A DNA stretch of 8,934 bases from an uncultured Oscillospiraceae bacterium (GCA_910587465.1 CAJUMS010000098.1:1-8934), one strand, 5' to 3'; counted from the stretch's first letter, positions 1 to 4,704 are shown. Program-made: numbers and translations. The notes: generated from the letters alone by a model not told the origin.

Positions 1-353
1 AGAATGATGTCGTAGAAATAGTGGCGGTGCTTGCTGAAGAACGATATCCACTTCATGCGGTTGCGGTTCAAGCCCTCGCGGCTGTTGAACGGTATCTGTG
101 CTTCGTCTATGATGATAATGCCCTGATGTTCGCCATGCCCTGGTTGGAAGTGTTCCTCGGCGTAGCGCATAAAGTAATCGGGGGTCATATCCAGAGTATC
201 GATCATCACGTACTCGCCCTTGTGCTTCTTCTCGTTCCGATTGATCTCGAAGTTTGCGATCACAGGAAGATTGCGCCGGAGCGCGCGGTCGATCACCTCG
301 GCGGCGTGGTAGCTCTTGCCGCTTCCGGGAGTGCCTGTGTATAGGTAGATCAT
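1..353 (-). CDS. zot: Zot/pI-like filamentous phage assembly ATPase (C-terminus off window)
   Basis: This protein is the likely inner-membrane motor that extrudes the filamentous virion, equivalent to M13 gene I product. The first 117 residues are visible. A P-loop sits right at the N-terminus (GTPGSGKS, residues 7-14) and a Walker B (IIIIDEAQ, residues 79-86, D83/E84) follows, with the spacing usual in the Zot family. The segment after Walker B (FNSREGLNRNR) also fits Zot proteins. The transmembrane segment and any C-terminal domain lie beyond the left edge. The start ATG at 353 overlaps the stop of the upstream ribbon-helix-helix gene as ATGA, so translation is probably coupled. An AAGGA sits 12 bases upstream, a loose spacing that agrees with coupling. 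Confidence 0.92.
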   Translation of the reverse strand, partial: MIYLYTGTPGSGKSYHAAEVIDRALRRNLPVIANFEINRNEKKHKGEYVMIDTLDMTPDYFMRYAEEHFQPGHGEHQGIIIIDEAQIPFNSREGLNRNRMKWISFFSKHRHYFYDII

Positions 354-502
354 GTTTTATCACCGTCCTTATGATGCTTGATGAAATACGTAATACAGCG
401 GCAGATAAACTGACTGCGGCTGTAATTCAGATTTATGCATAAAAGATCAATGGAGCTTAAAAGCCACGGATCTATTGTTATGTTAATGCGTTCTTTAGTC
501 AT
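350..502 (-). CDS. 50-aa ribbon-helix-helix (CopG/Arc-type) protein
   Basis: A complete 50-codon gene was translated by hand. Residues 5-14 (RINITIDPWL) form the expected beta strand that reads DNA. Residues 16-28 and 29-43 give the two helices, with the typical turn before SRSQFI (YSRS, residues 27-30). This is the standard layout of a dimeric CopG/Arc-type repressor. AAGGAG lies 8 bases before the ATG. The stop overlaps the zot start (ATGA), so the two are translationally coupled. It sits between the coat-gene terminator hairpin and zot, where it could set the level of the assembly motor. The function is inferred from the fold; its operator is not identified. Confidence 0.8.
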   Translation of the reverse strand: MTKERINITIDPWLLSSIDLLCINLNYSRSQFICRCITYFIKHHKDGDKT

Positions 503-546
503 TTCCTCAACTCCTTACACACTATTGAACACGTTTTTAACGTAGT

Positions 547-580
547 TTTAAGCGGCTCATATCGCTATGAACCGCTTAAA
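547..580 (-). terminator. Strong hairpin after the major coat gene, candidate (partial) terminator
   Basis: A 9-bp outer stem (TTTAAGCGG with CCGCTTAAA), one C/A mismatch and a 5-bp inner stem (TCATA with TATGA) enclose a TCGC loop. It starts 7 bases after the coat-protein stop. It lacks a clear T-run on the minus strand, so termination may be incomplete. Filamentous phages place a terminator immediately after gene VIII so that coat mRNA is abundant and downstream genes are low; position and shape match that logic. Confidence 0.6.
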
Positions 581-586
581 GGGGGA

Positions 587-895
587 TTAGCCGGCAACGT
601 TGCCGAAAATCTTCTTAGCAAGCTTTACAAGCTTGATTATGCCGAAGATAACAAGACCGCTGCCGAGAATACCGAGGATAACGGGAATAACGGTGGATAC
701 AATGCCGCTGAACTGAGAGGTAAGCTGATCGCCTGCTTCTTTCATAATAGAAGTAGTATCCGCGGACGAAGTTGCGTCAGCAGCCGAAGCTGCAACGGTC
801 ATTGCGCCAGCGCTTACAGCGACGATTGCGGAAACAAACATTGCTTTCGCCTTATTCCAACCTTTGGTAGCAAATGACTTTATCTTTTTAAGCAT
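587..895 (-). CDS. Major coat protein precursor (pVIII-like)
   Basis: The gene encodes 102 residues. It has a basic N-terminus (MLKKIKSFATKGWNKAK), a hydrophobic stretch and a probable signal peptidase site after VAASA (residue 38). The mature chain is about 64 residues: an acidic, small-residue N-terminal part, one hydrophobic segment (about residues 66-90) and a basic tail (KLVKLAKKIF). This is the architecture of filamentous phage major coat proteins, where the basic end lines the DNA and the acidic end faces outward. The start at 895 was chosen because AAGGAGGTG lies 6 bases upstream. An in-frame ATG 42 bases further out lacks such a site. It lies downstream of two tiny membrane-protein genes and is followed by a strong hairpin. 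The family assignment rests on architecture and context, as pVIII proteins share little sequence. Confidence 0.82.
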   Translation of the reverse strand: MLKKIKSFATKGWNKAKAMFVSAIVAVSAGAMTVAASAADATSSADTTSIMKEAGDQLTSQFSGIVSTVIPVILGILGSGLVIFGIIKLVKLAKKIFGNVAG

Positions 896-911
896 GGATT
901 TCACCTCCTTA

Positions 912-1034
912 TTAGTCGTTATGCTTAAATATGACACTGAAACAGAGGGTATAAATCAGACCGAAAAGCCAGACTATTCCGGAAAGTCCGAACCCGTAGA
1001 CAATGCCAAGAAAGCCCAATTGAAGCAGCTCCAT
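912..1034 (-). CDS. 40-aa hydrophobic protein, candidate minor coat protein (pVII/pIX-like)
   Basis: A short gene translated by hand gives 40 residues starting MELLQLGFLG and ending FKHND. One long hydrophobic stretch covers roughly residues 7-36 and there is no cleavable signal. GAGGTG lies 4 bases upstream of the ATG. It is 8 bases downstream of the 66-aa membrane protein gene and just upstream of the major coat gene. In M13 the equivalent slot holds genes VII and IX (33 and 32 residues), tiny membrane proteins that cap the end of the virion that emerges first. The role is inferred from size, topology and position; no sequence-level homology is claimed. Confidence 0.65.
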   Translation of the reverse strand: MELLQLGFLGIVYGFGLSGIVWLFGLIYTLCFSVIFKHND

Positions 1035-1042
1035 TCCGCACC

Positions 1043-1243
1043 TCACTTTCTGAGATGTCGGAAGATACACGCTCCGGCGATAATTCCGAGCATGATAATG
1101 ACGACGATAAGCACGGTGCGGAGGTCGTCGTATACCGAGTAAATGTCGTCAAGCACTATGCGGATATCTCCGAGAGCCGTGTTGATGTCGTCGAGCTTTG
1201 ATTCGATAACGGCGTTGCCGTTAGTGATGTCGGGCGCGGTCAT
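1043..1243 (-). CDS. 66-aa single-pass membrane protein, candidate minor virion protein
   Basis: Residues 1-42 are polar and acidic, with regularly spaced Ile/Leu/Val (DDINTALGDIRIVLDDI) that suggest an amphipathic or coiled-coil helix. Residues 43-61 form one transmembrane helix and the tail is basic (RHLRK). An acidic N-terminus, a membrane helix and a basic C-terminus is a virion-protein topology in filamentous phages, but no signal cleavage site is seen. The ATG overlaps the stop of the upstream gene (ATGA), so it is probably translated by coupling. It is the first of three consecutive small membrane proteins ending with the major coat. It could be a pVII/pIX-type cap protein or a membrane adaptor for assembly. 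Confidence 0.6.
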   Translation of the reverse strand: MTAPDITNGNAVIESKLDDINTALGDIRIVLDDIYSVYDDLRTVLIVVIIMLGIIAGACIFRHLRK

Positions 1244-1497
1244 ATGGGATTGATCCCGACGACCTTGCCGTCAAGGTTGGTTTCAAGTTCGACTTCATGC
1301 TGAACAAGCGTGGAAATCTCATCGAGGGAAAAACCGAGATTTTTCCATGCTTCCGAGTTGATGAACTTTGTATCGGTCTTTTTACCGATAACGTGAGGAT
1401 CGGGGAGAGTAACGTGCAGCTTGTAACCGTCAATGTGATTTCCGTCCTTGGTGTCGAAGTCCAAGCGCTGAATGCCTTCTAAAAATACTTTTGCCAT
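1240..1497 (-). CDS. 85-aa candidate ssDNA-binding protein (gene V-like position)
   Basis: The protein has 85 residues and is rich in predicted beta strands (AKVFLEGIQRLDF, GYKLHVTLPD, HEVELETNLDGKVVGI), with a central short helix around SEAWKNLGFSLDEI. Its size is close to M13 gene V protein (87 aa), an OB-fold ssDNA-binding protein. It sits between rep and the small coat genes, the same slot gene V occupies. The start at 1497 follows AGGTG 4-5 bases upstream. An ATG at 1518 is in frame but has no better site. The stop overlaps the next gene as ATGA. The sequence alone does not prove DNA binding, so this is a position and size argument. Confidence 0.55.
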   Translation of the reverse strand: MAKVFLEGIQRLDFDTKDGNHIDGYKLHVTLPDPHVIGKKTDTKFINSEAWKNLGFSLDEISTLVQHEVELETNLDGKVVGINPI

Positions 1498-1789
1498 TTT
1501 ACACCTACTTTCTGCCATGTTTTCGGGCGTTTAAATATTTATGTGAAGCGCGGTTGCGCTTGGTAGTCGTTGTTATCCTCGAACGACCAACGAGCACAGG
1601 TTCCTACTCTAACCCGCCCCTGCAAACAGCCACCGTTTTGAAAAGAACACAACATCTCAAGCTAGCCCTTGTTTCTTTACTAATACACTTCAATTGGAGA
1701 AACTCGACGGTGTAACCCCCGTTTAAACGGGAAGCTTGGCGGCGGTTGGTTTTTCGTCCGAACCGCTAACGGACTTTGAAAGAAGTGAT
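1498..1789. other. Structured intergenic stretch with several hairpins
   Basis: No convincing gene is seen in about 290 bases. Inverted repeats include AAGCGC/GCGCTT with a GGTT loop (1546-1561), GTCGTT/AACGAC (1566-1587), the palindrome CCCGTTTAAACGGG (1718-1731) and GCGGTT/AACCGC (1742-1766). It splits the leftward operon between the 70-aa gene and the candidate ssDNA-binding protein. It could hold an internal promoter or processing site, or a single-strand origin. No clear -35/-10 pair was found in it. Confidence 0.5.
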
Positions 1790-2002
1790 TTAATTAAACA
1801 GACCGGAATCGGAGATTTTATGCATCATAGCTTTTATATCGTTCAAAGCACCGACTATTCCGTCAAAGTCGTGAGGAACGTATGGGTTGTCTTGCATGTC
1901 GTCCAATCCCTCGGACAAGTCGTCAAACTCATCACTTAAAATATTGTAGAGCTTTTCAAGCTCTTCGTCGGTGAAGTTTACGGGTTTTACGCTTATGTAC
2001 AT
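1790..2002 (-). CDS. 70-aa acidic hypothetical protein, first gene of the phage operon
   Basis: The protein has 70 residues and is strongly acidic. A short N-terminal strand (MYISVKPVNF) leads into a helical region rich in Asp/Glu (TDEELEKLYNILSDEF, then DLSEGLDDMQ). There is no membrane segment, signal peptide or recognised motif. AAGGA lies about 8 bases before the ATG, supporting this start. It is the first well-supported gene after the consensus promoter at 2116-2144. In related phages this slot is often a small regulator or replication accessory, but I do not recognise the family. A very basic overlapping reading frame (1956-2069) overlaps its first 47 bases and is treated as doubtful. 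Confidence 0.7.
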   Translation of the reverse strand: MYISVKPVNFTDEELEKLYNILSDEFDDLSEGLDDMQDNPYVPHDFDGIVGALNDIKAMMHKISDSGLFN

Positions 2003-2046
2003 TTCGTTTCCTTCTTTCTACCCTGTTATTGGGTTTTACATATTTT

Positions 2047-2064
2047 CCCCGTTGTCGGGGTTTT
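2047..2064. repeat. Small GC hairpin in the phage operon leader
   Basis: CCCCG and CGGGG flank a TTGT loop, followed on the plus strand by TTTT. On the plus strand it looks like a short intrinsic terminator. On the minus strand it sits in the 5' untranslated leader between the promoter and the first well-supported gene, where it could attenuate or protect the transcript. Whether it acts is unknown. Confidence 0.4.
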
Positions 2065-2075
2065 GCCATTCGGAA

Positions 2076-2093
2076 TTGTTCCACGTGGAACAA
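2076..2093. promoter_or_regulatory. 18-bp perfect palindrome, parS-like or XRE operator
   Basis: TTGTTCCACGTGGAACAA is a perfect palindrome. Its inner 16 bases fit the bacterial chromosomal parS pattern (TGTTnCACGTGnAACA) recognised by ParB/Spo0J. It begins about 16 bases downstream of the predicted start of the leftward phage transcript and upstream of the rightward XRE gene, where a phage repressor operator would also be expected. A second inverted repeat (CAACC-gaga-GGTTG, 2091-2104) abuts it. The sequence shows the palindrome; which protein binds is inference. Confidence 0.65.
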
Positions 2094-2115
2094 CCGAGAG
2101 GTTGTGGCTAAATAC

Positions 2116-2144
2116 ATTATACAACCGCAAGGTAGTGATGTCAA
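2116..2144 (-). promoter_or_regulatory. Consensus sigma-A promoter of the leftward phage operon
   Basis: On the minus strand TTGACA (2144-2139), a 17-base spacer and TATAAT (2121-2116) match the housekeeping consensus at all twelve positions. Transcription should begin near 2109 and run left through the 70-aa gene toward the coat and zot genes. Such a strong promoter needs restraint in a lysogen, which fits the adjacent palindrome and the two regulators on the other strand. Confidence 0.88.
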
Positions 2145-2194
2145 TGGTACAAAAGGATTTTTGTATGAACAAACAATTTAGGAGGTGCATTTTT

Positions 2195-2431
2195 ATGCAA
2201 AATTACAAGGAAAGAATTAGAGAGCTAAGGCTTAACGCAAATTTAAGCCAAAGACAGGTTGCCGAGGTGCTGGGAGTAAAACAACAGCAATACCAACGTT
2301 GGGAAACTGGAAGTAGAGATTTTCCAATCAAAGAACTTGTGCAGCTTGCGAACTTTTTCGGAGTTTCTACGGATTATATTCTGCTCGGCAAGATCGAAGA
2401 AGATCGCGGACAGAATGAACAAATTGGTTAA
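2195..2431 (+). CDS. XRE-family helix-turn-helix regulator
   Basis: The protein has 78 residues and is almost entirely a Cro/C1-type helix-turn-helix domain (about residues 5-64). The recognition region is LSQRQVAEVLGVKQQQYQRWETG, followed by IKELVQLANFFGVSTDYILLG, the usual ending of this family. The start at 2195 was chosen because AGGAGGTG lies about 8 bases upstream. In-frame upstream codons lack a site and would extend into the promoter region. It is divergent from the leftward phage operon and is the most likely repressor of the promoter at 2116-2144. It is followed after 46 bases by the membrane-anchored regulator and is probably co-transcribed with it. Confidence 0.9.
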   Translation: MQNYKERIRELRLNANLSQRQVAEVLGVKQQQYQRWETGSRDFPIKELVQLANFFGVSTDYILLGKIEEDRGQNEQIG

Positions 2432-2477
2432 TACGCAGCTCAGGCTGTAAGATTAAATTTTTTTGGAGGACTTGAAA

Positions 2478-2972
2478 ATGATAACAGTAATTTTTGTGTT
2501 GATAGCTTATTATTTGGCATCGAAAGGGAAAAGAAGTGTTATAATGATGTTAATATACACAATGATTTTAGTAATACTTTATTTTCTCTTAATAATGGGA
2601 CTAATAGGTATAGGAAAAACAGATAGAATACCATTTTACTTAGTAGACCTTACTTTACAGTTATTCCTGTCAATAATTACAGTTTATGGCACTGACAAAA
2701 AAATCGAAAAGGTACGACAGGAAAAAGTATTGCTACCTATAATAGCAAACTTTAAGCTGATAGAAGAACGCATAAATAATAAGCTTACACCACAGCAGGT
2801 GGCGGGAATAATAGGGATAAACAAAAAGATGTATGAAAAATACGAGCTTGGAAAAGCGGATATCCCTGTAAGTATAGTAATACAGTTGGCGCAGCTTTAC
2901 AAAGTGAGTACAGATCATTTGCTAGGAATGGTAACGCAAGAAGTTCAGAAAACAGCTCCGGGAAGTGAATAA
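2478..2972 (+). CDS. Membrane-anchored XRE-type regulator (N-terminal TM domain, C-terminal HTH)
   Basis: The protein has 164 residues. The N-terminal half holds about three hydrophobic helices (residues 1-15, 20-45, 52-71). It is followed by a charged linker (DKKIEKVRQEK) and a C-terminal XRE-like domain (about 93-151: LTPQQVAGIIGINKKMYEKYELG, then IVIQLAQLYKVSTDHLLG). The HTH resembles the neighbouring soluble regulator in layout. The start at 2478 follows GGAGGA by 7 bases; the TTG at 2463 overlaps that ribosome site and is rejected. XRE repressors are normally soluble, so tethering to the membrane suggests that it senses membrane state or assembly, or holds the repressor away from DNA. 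The codons are more AT-rich than those of rep. Confidence 0.8.
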   Translation: MITVIFVLIAYYLASKGKRSVIMMLIYTMILVILYFLLIMGLIGIGKTDRIPFYLVDLTLQLFLSIITVYGTDKKIEKVRQEKVLLPIIANFKLIEERINNKLTPQQVAGIIGINKKMYEKYELGKADIPVSIVIQLAQLYKVSTDHLLGMVTQEVQKTAPGSE

Positions 2973-2990
2973 AAGAATTGAGGACTTGTA

Positions 2991-3011
2991 AAGCCGCTTT
3001 ATAAGCGGCTT
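2991..3011. terminator. Hairpin between convergent regulator and rep genes
   Basis: A perfect 9-bp stem (AAGCCGCTT with AAGCGGCTT) has a 3-base loop. It lies in the 65-base gap between the regulator stop (2972) and the rep stop (3038). It has only a short T-run on the minus-strand side and none on the plus strand. Its position suggests a bidirectional terminator. Confidence 0.6.
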
Positions 3012-3037
3012 CACAGAATGCTGAAGATCACCGACAT

Positions 3038-4060
3038 CTAAATCCGAGTGCCGGGCATGTTTTCCCAGAACTCGCGGGTTTTCTCGTCCATGATCTCCTT
3101 GTACTCGGCGATCAGCTTCTGCTGGTTCGGGTTGAGATTTCGGTCGGTCTCGTTCATAAGCTCGCGGAACCTCATCCAGCCGACGCATTTTATGTACGTG
3201 AAGATCGTGTTCCCGGCTTGATCGCGTATGTAGCGCTCAACTTTGGCGAGGTTATACTCAACGTCCTTTTTAGTGAATACGGAAACCTTTTCGGTGTGCG
3301 AAAGGAATTTCGTCCACCACTCAGGAGAAGCCCAGCGGCGGCGGTTGGTGTCATTCTTGTTTGGCGTGATGAAGCGCAGGTAATTATTTATTACGCCTGT
3401 GAACTTGTAACCGATCTTGCCGGGGGTGATGATGAAGTTGTATGCTTGCTTGTCGCGGAATTGGATCTCGAAGCGTACCCAATGGTAATCCAGACCGCCG
3501 CGCTCCATTGCCTTATCGTAGATACGGAAACGCACGTGCGACTGCGGAGAGCCGAAGTATACGGAGTAGGCGAGCGGTGCTTTATCGCTGCCGTCGCTGT
3601 GCTTACCCGACCACTCACCGGACTTTTTTCCGAACTTGGATATATAGCGATCGATACGGGCGAGGCGTTCGATCTTTCCAACGTTCAATAGTCCGTTGCC
3701 GCTTTTGTCTATGTCATCATAGGCGATATCAAGACGGGTTATATTTGCGTTTTCCATTTTTGAAACGTCGTTTACTAAGGTTTCAAGCGAACGGTTCCCG
3801 GACGTTTCGTACTGGCGGCAGCCTTGTCCGCTCATCTCTACACAAACGCCCATATCTACTAGACCTTTTTCAGTTTTAACGATCTGACCGTCGTACATGA
3901 TCCATATCTTTCCGAATGTCTTTGAGGAACTGTAACCACGTCGACCGCCTTTTGACTGCCAATCAACATCGGATAGTCCAAGCCAGCTTATAAGCGCGAC
4001 ATGATCCATTTCTTTTACGCTAAAGGAGAACCAGTCAATAAGAATAATATTTTCGTCCAT
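3038..4060 (-). CDS. rep: Replication initiation protein, Rep_trans family (rolling-circle)
   Basis: The protein has 340 residues and matches the layout of the Rep_trans/replication initiation factor family, which includes pT181-type RepC, phage CTX RstA and MobT of conjugative elements. Visible blocks are IDWFSFS (8-14), CVEMSGQGCRQYE (73-85), ITRLDIAYDD (107-116), YFGS..S (168-174), RFRIYDKAMERG (177-188) and WVRFEIQFRD (194-203). Tyr181 in the IYDK block is the best candidate for the nicking tyrosine. The enzyme would nick the double-stranded form at the origin and start rolling-circle replication. AAAGGA lies 7 bases upstream of the ATG. The C-terminal 100 residues are charged and helical. 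Known members usually have their origin inside or next to the gene, which fits the structured DNA at 4078-4443. Confidence 0.88.
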   Translation of the reverse strand: MDENIILIDWFSFSVKEMDHVALISWLGLSDVDWQSKGGRRGYSSSKTFGKIWIMYDGQIVKTEKGLVDMGVCVEMSGQGCRQYETSGNRSLETLVNDVSKMENANITRLDIAYDDIDKSGNGLLNVGKIERLARIDRYISKFGKKSGEWSGKHSDGSDKAPLAYSVYFGSPQSHVRFRIYDKAMERGGLDYHWVRFEIQFRDKQAYNFIITPGKIGYKFTGVINNYLRFITPNKNDTNRRRWASPEWWTKFLSHTEKVSVFTKKDVEYNLAKVERYIRDQAGNTIFTYIKCVGWMRFRELMNETDRNLNPNQQKLIAEYKEIMDEKTREFWENMPGTRI

Positions 4061-4077
4061 ATTCCAATCCTTTCAAA

Positions 4078-4172
4078 GCCGCAAAGTGAAGCGGCGCGAG
4101 GTGTATTCTGTTGTACACTCTACCCCCTTGTTAACCGAAGGGGGTAGAGCCGAAAACGCGACGGTTTTCGGC
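4078..4172. repeat. Cluster of back-to-back hairpins upstream of rep, candidate origin
   Basis: Three stems follow each other: GCCGC/GCGGC (4078-4095), a perfect 12-bp stem CTCTACCCCCTT/AAGGGGGTAGAG with an 8-base loop (4118-4149), and a 9-bp stem GCCGAAAAC/GTTTTCGGC with a 6-base loop (4149-4172) sharing one base with the previous one. They lie within 120 bases of the rep start. Tandem hairpins like these form the origins and packaging signals of ssDNA phages and rolling-circle plasmids. The structure is seen directly; the role is inferred. Confidence 0.65.
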
Positions 4173-4215
4173 AGGCTTACGAGAGCCAAAGTAAATATAT
4201 CGGAGTCCTAAAAAT

Positions 4216-4286
4216 GATTGAAAACTTTCCCGATCTTCCGCTCGTTCCTCGCTCCAGACCGAGAAAGTTTCCAACCGTTTTCAATC
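4216..4286. repeat. Long-range inverted repeat in the noncoding phage end
   Basis: GATTGAAAAC (4216-4225) and GTTTTCAATC (4277-4286) are perfect 10-base inverted copies around a 51-base loop. A competing inner pair AAACTTTC/GAAAGTTT also exists, so two foldings are possible. No credible coding sequence covers this stretch. Confidence 0.5.
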
Positions 4287-4314
4287 CTCATTATAGATTT
4301 AGCCTAGCGGCGCT

Positions 4315-4357
4315 CTTACTTCTCTTTTCTTTGGCAAGCAAAGAAAAGAGAAGTAAG
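4315..4357. repeat. Perfect 19-bp stem-loop
   Basis: CTTACTTCTCTTTTCTTTG (4315-4333) and its exact reverse complement (4339-4357) flank a 5-base loop. It is the strongest hairpin in the window. In the single-stranded phage genome it would form a stable duplex, as packaging signals and complementary-strand origins do. In the prophage it could also act as a terminator between phage and host DNA. Confidence 0.7.
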
Positions 4358-4420
4358 CAAGAGAAAAGAAATGATGATTTGATCTATTTGAAATTTTTAT
4401 GCATAATGACGAGATAGGAG

Positions 4421-4443
4421 CTCCGATCGGGAACTCATCGGAG
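4421..4443. repeat. Small inverted repeat close to the attachment site
   Basis: CTCCGAT and ATCGGAG flank a 9-base loop about 40 bases left of the tRNA remnant. A CGGAG word and the 9-base word GTAAATATA occur both here (4447-4455) and at 4191-4205. These could be arm-type sites for a recombinase, but this is weakly supported. Confidence 0.3.
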
Positions 4444-4483
4444 GGAGTAAATATACAAAATGCACAAATGAAATAAGGGGAAA

Positions 4484-4528
4484 CTGTTAATCAGGGTGTC
4501 ACTGGTTCAAGTCCAGTCGGGGGAGCCA
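4484..4528 (+). pseudogene. 3' half of tRNA-Asn(GTT): prophage attachment site (attR side)
   Basis: The sequence fits a tRNA-Asn from the anticodon loop onward: loop CTGTTAA with anticodon GTT (4486-4488), 3' anticodon stem TCAGG, variable loop GTGTC, T-arm ACTGG-TTCAAGT-CCAGT, acceptor strand CGGGGGA, discriminator G and encoded CCA (4526-4528). Nothing tRNA-like precedes it; the bases before 4483 do not form the 5' anticodon stem, D-arm or acceptor. This is what remains when an element integrates into a tRNA 3' end with a core beginning in the anticodon loop, a pattern typical of tyrosine recombinases. The intact tRNA should lie at the left end of the prophage. Confidence 0.88.
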
Positions 4529-4536
4529 AACTGGAT

Positions 4537-4569
4537 AAATCCGAAACACGATGGTGCTTCGGATTTTTT
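4537..4569 (+). terminator. Intrinsic terminator of the original tRNA-Asn gene
   Basis: A 9-bp stem (AAATCCGAA with TTCGGATTT), one mismatch and a further 3 bp enclose a GATG loop, followed by T's to 4569. It begins 8 bases after the tRNA CCA end. It belongs to the chromosomal tRNA gene and shows which side of the junction is host DNA. Confidence 0.85.
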
Positions 4570-4624
4570 CGTATTCTACCCCGGTAAGCCTGTGTTCGGA
4601 TTAGTGGTTTACCTTTAATGATAG

Positions 4625-4649
4625 TGCCCACAGCGGAAGGCTGTGGGCA
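4625..4649 (+). terminator. GC-rich hairpin upstream of the radical SAM operon
   Basis: A perfect 10-bp stem (TGCCCACAGC with GCTGTGGGCA) has a GGAAG loop and is followed by AATTTG, a poor T-run. It sits 27 bases before the -35 box of the operon promoter. It may insulate the operon from upstream transcription or act as a weak terminator. Confidence 0.55.
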
Positions 4650-4675
4650 AATTTGTGAAAAATAGAAGAAAGGTC

Positions 4676-4704
4676 TTGAAAATGCAAATAAATTATGATA
4701 TAAT
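4676..4704 (+). promoter_or_regulatory. Strong sigma-A promoter of the ATP-grasp/radical SAM operon
   Basis: TTGAAA (4676-4681), a 17-base spacer and TATAAT (4699-4704) match eleven of twelve consensus positions. Predicted transcription starts near 4711, leaving a leader of about 80 bases before the preferred start codon. No operator-like palindrome overlaps it. Confidence 0.8.

Larger units (their letters stand above)
1..4528. mobile_element. Right end of an inovirus-like prophage integrated at tRNA-Asn
   Basis: The element is defined by a Zot-type ATPase, a signal-peptide-bearing pVIII-like coat protein, tiny membrane proteins, a Rep_trans rolling-circle initiator, phage-type XRE regulators and an attachment-site remnant at 4484-4528. 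Gene order on the minus strand (rep, candidate ssDNA-binding protein, small membrane proteins, major coat, hairpin, zot) parallels the modular order of known filamentous phages. The left end is outside the window. An integrase, an adsorption protein and the intact tRNA-Asn are expected there and are not seen here. Two regulators (2195-2972) are on the opposite strand to the structural operon, as in temperate phage switches. An inovirus is by far the best fit; a mobilisable plasmid-like element would not explain Zot together with the coat protein. Confidence 0.85.

Noticed and set aside
21..344. 107-codon plus-strand frame at the left edge
   Set aside because: It is the reverse-strand shadow of the Zot gene, whose Walker motifs are unmistakable.
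1539..1655. 38-codon minus-strand frame in the structured gap
   Set aside because: There is no ribosome site before its ATG and it spans two hairpins; composition does not resemble the neighbouring genes.
3531..3540. CGCACGTGCG palindrome inside rep, considered as a second parS-like site
   Set aside because: It shares only the CACGTG core; the flanking bases do not fit parS or the palindrome at 2076-2093, and it is explained as coding sequence.
3218..3879. Long plus-strand frames (157 and 145 codons) opposite rep
   Set aside because: They lie antisense to a well-supported Rep gene, have no good ribosome sites and encode low-complexity, Arg- or Val-rich strings typical of shadow frames.
4214..4417. 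67-codon plus-strand frame near the attachment site
   Set aside because: It runs through the long inverted repeat and the perfect 19-bp stem-loop, has no ribosome site, and its Lys/Arg-rich part simply translates the repeat.
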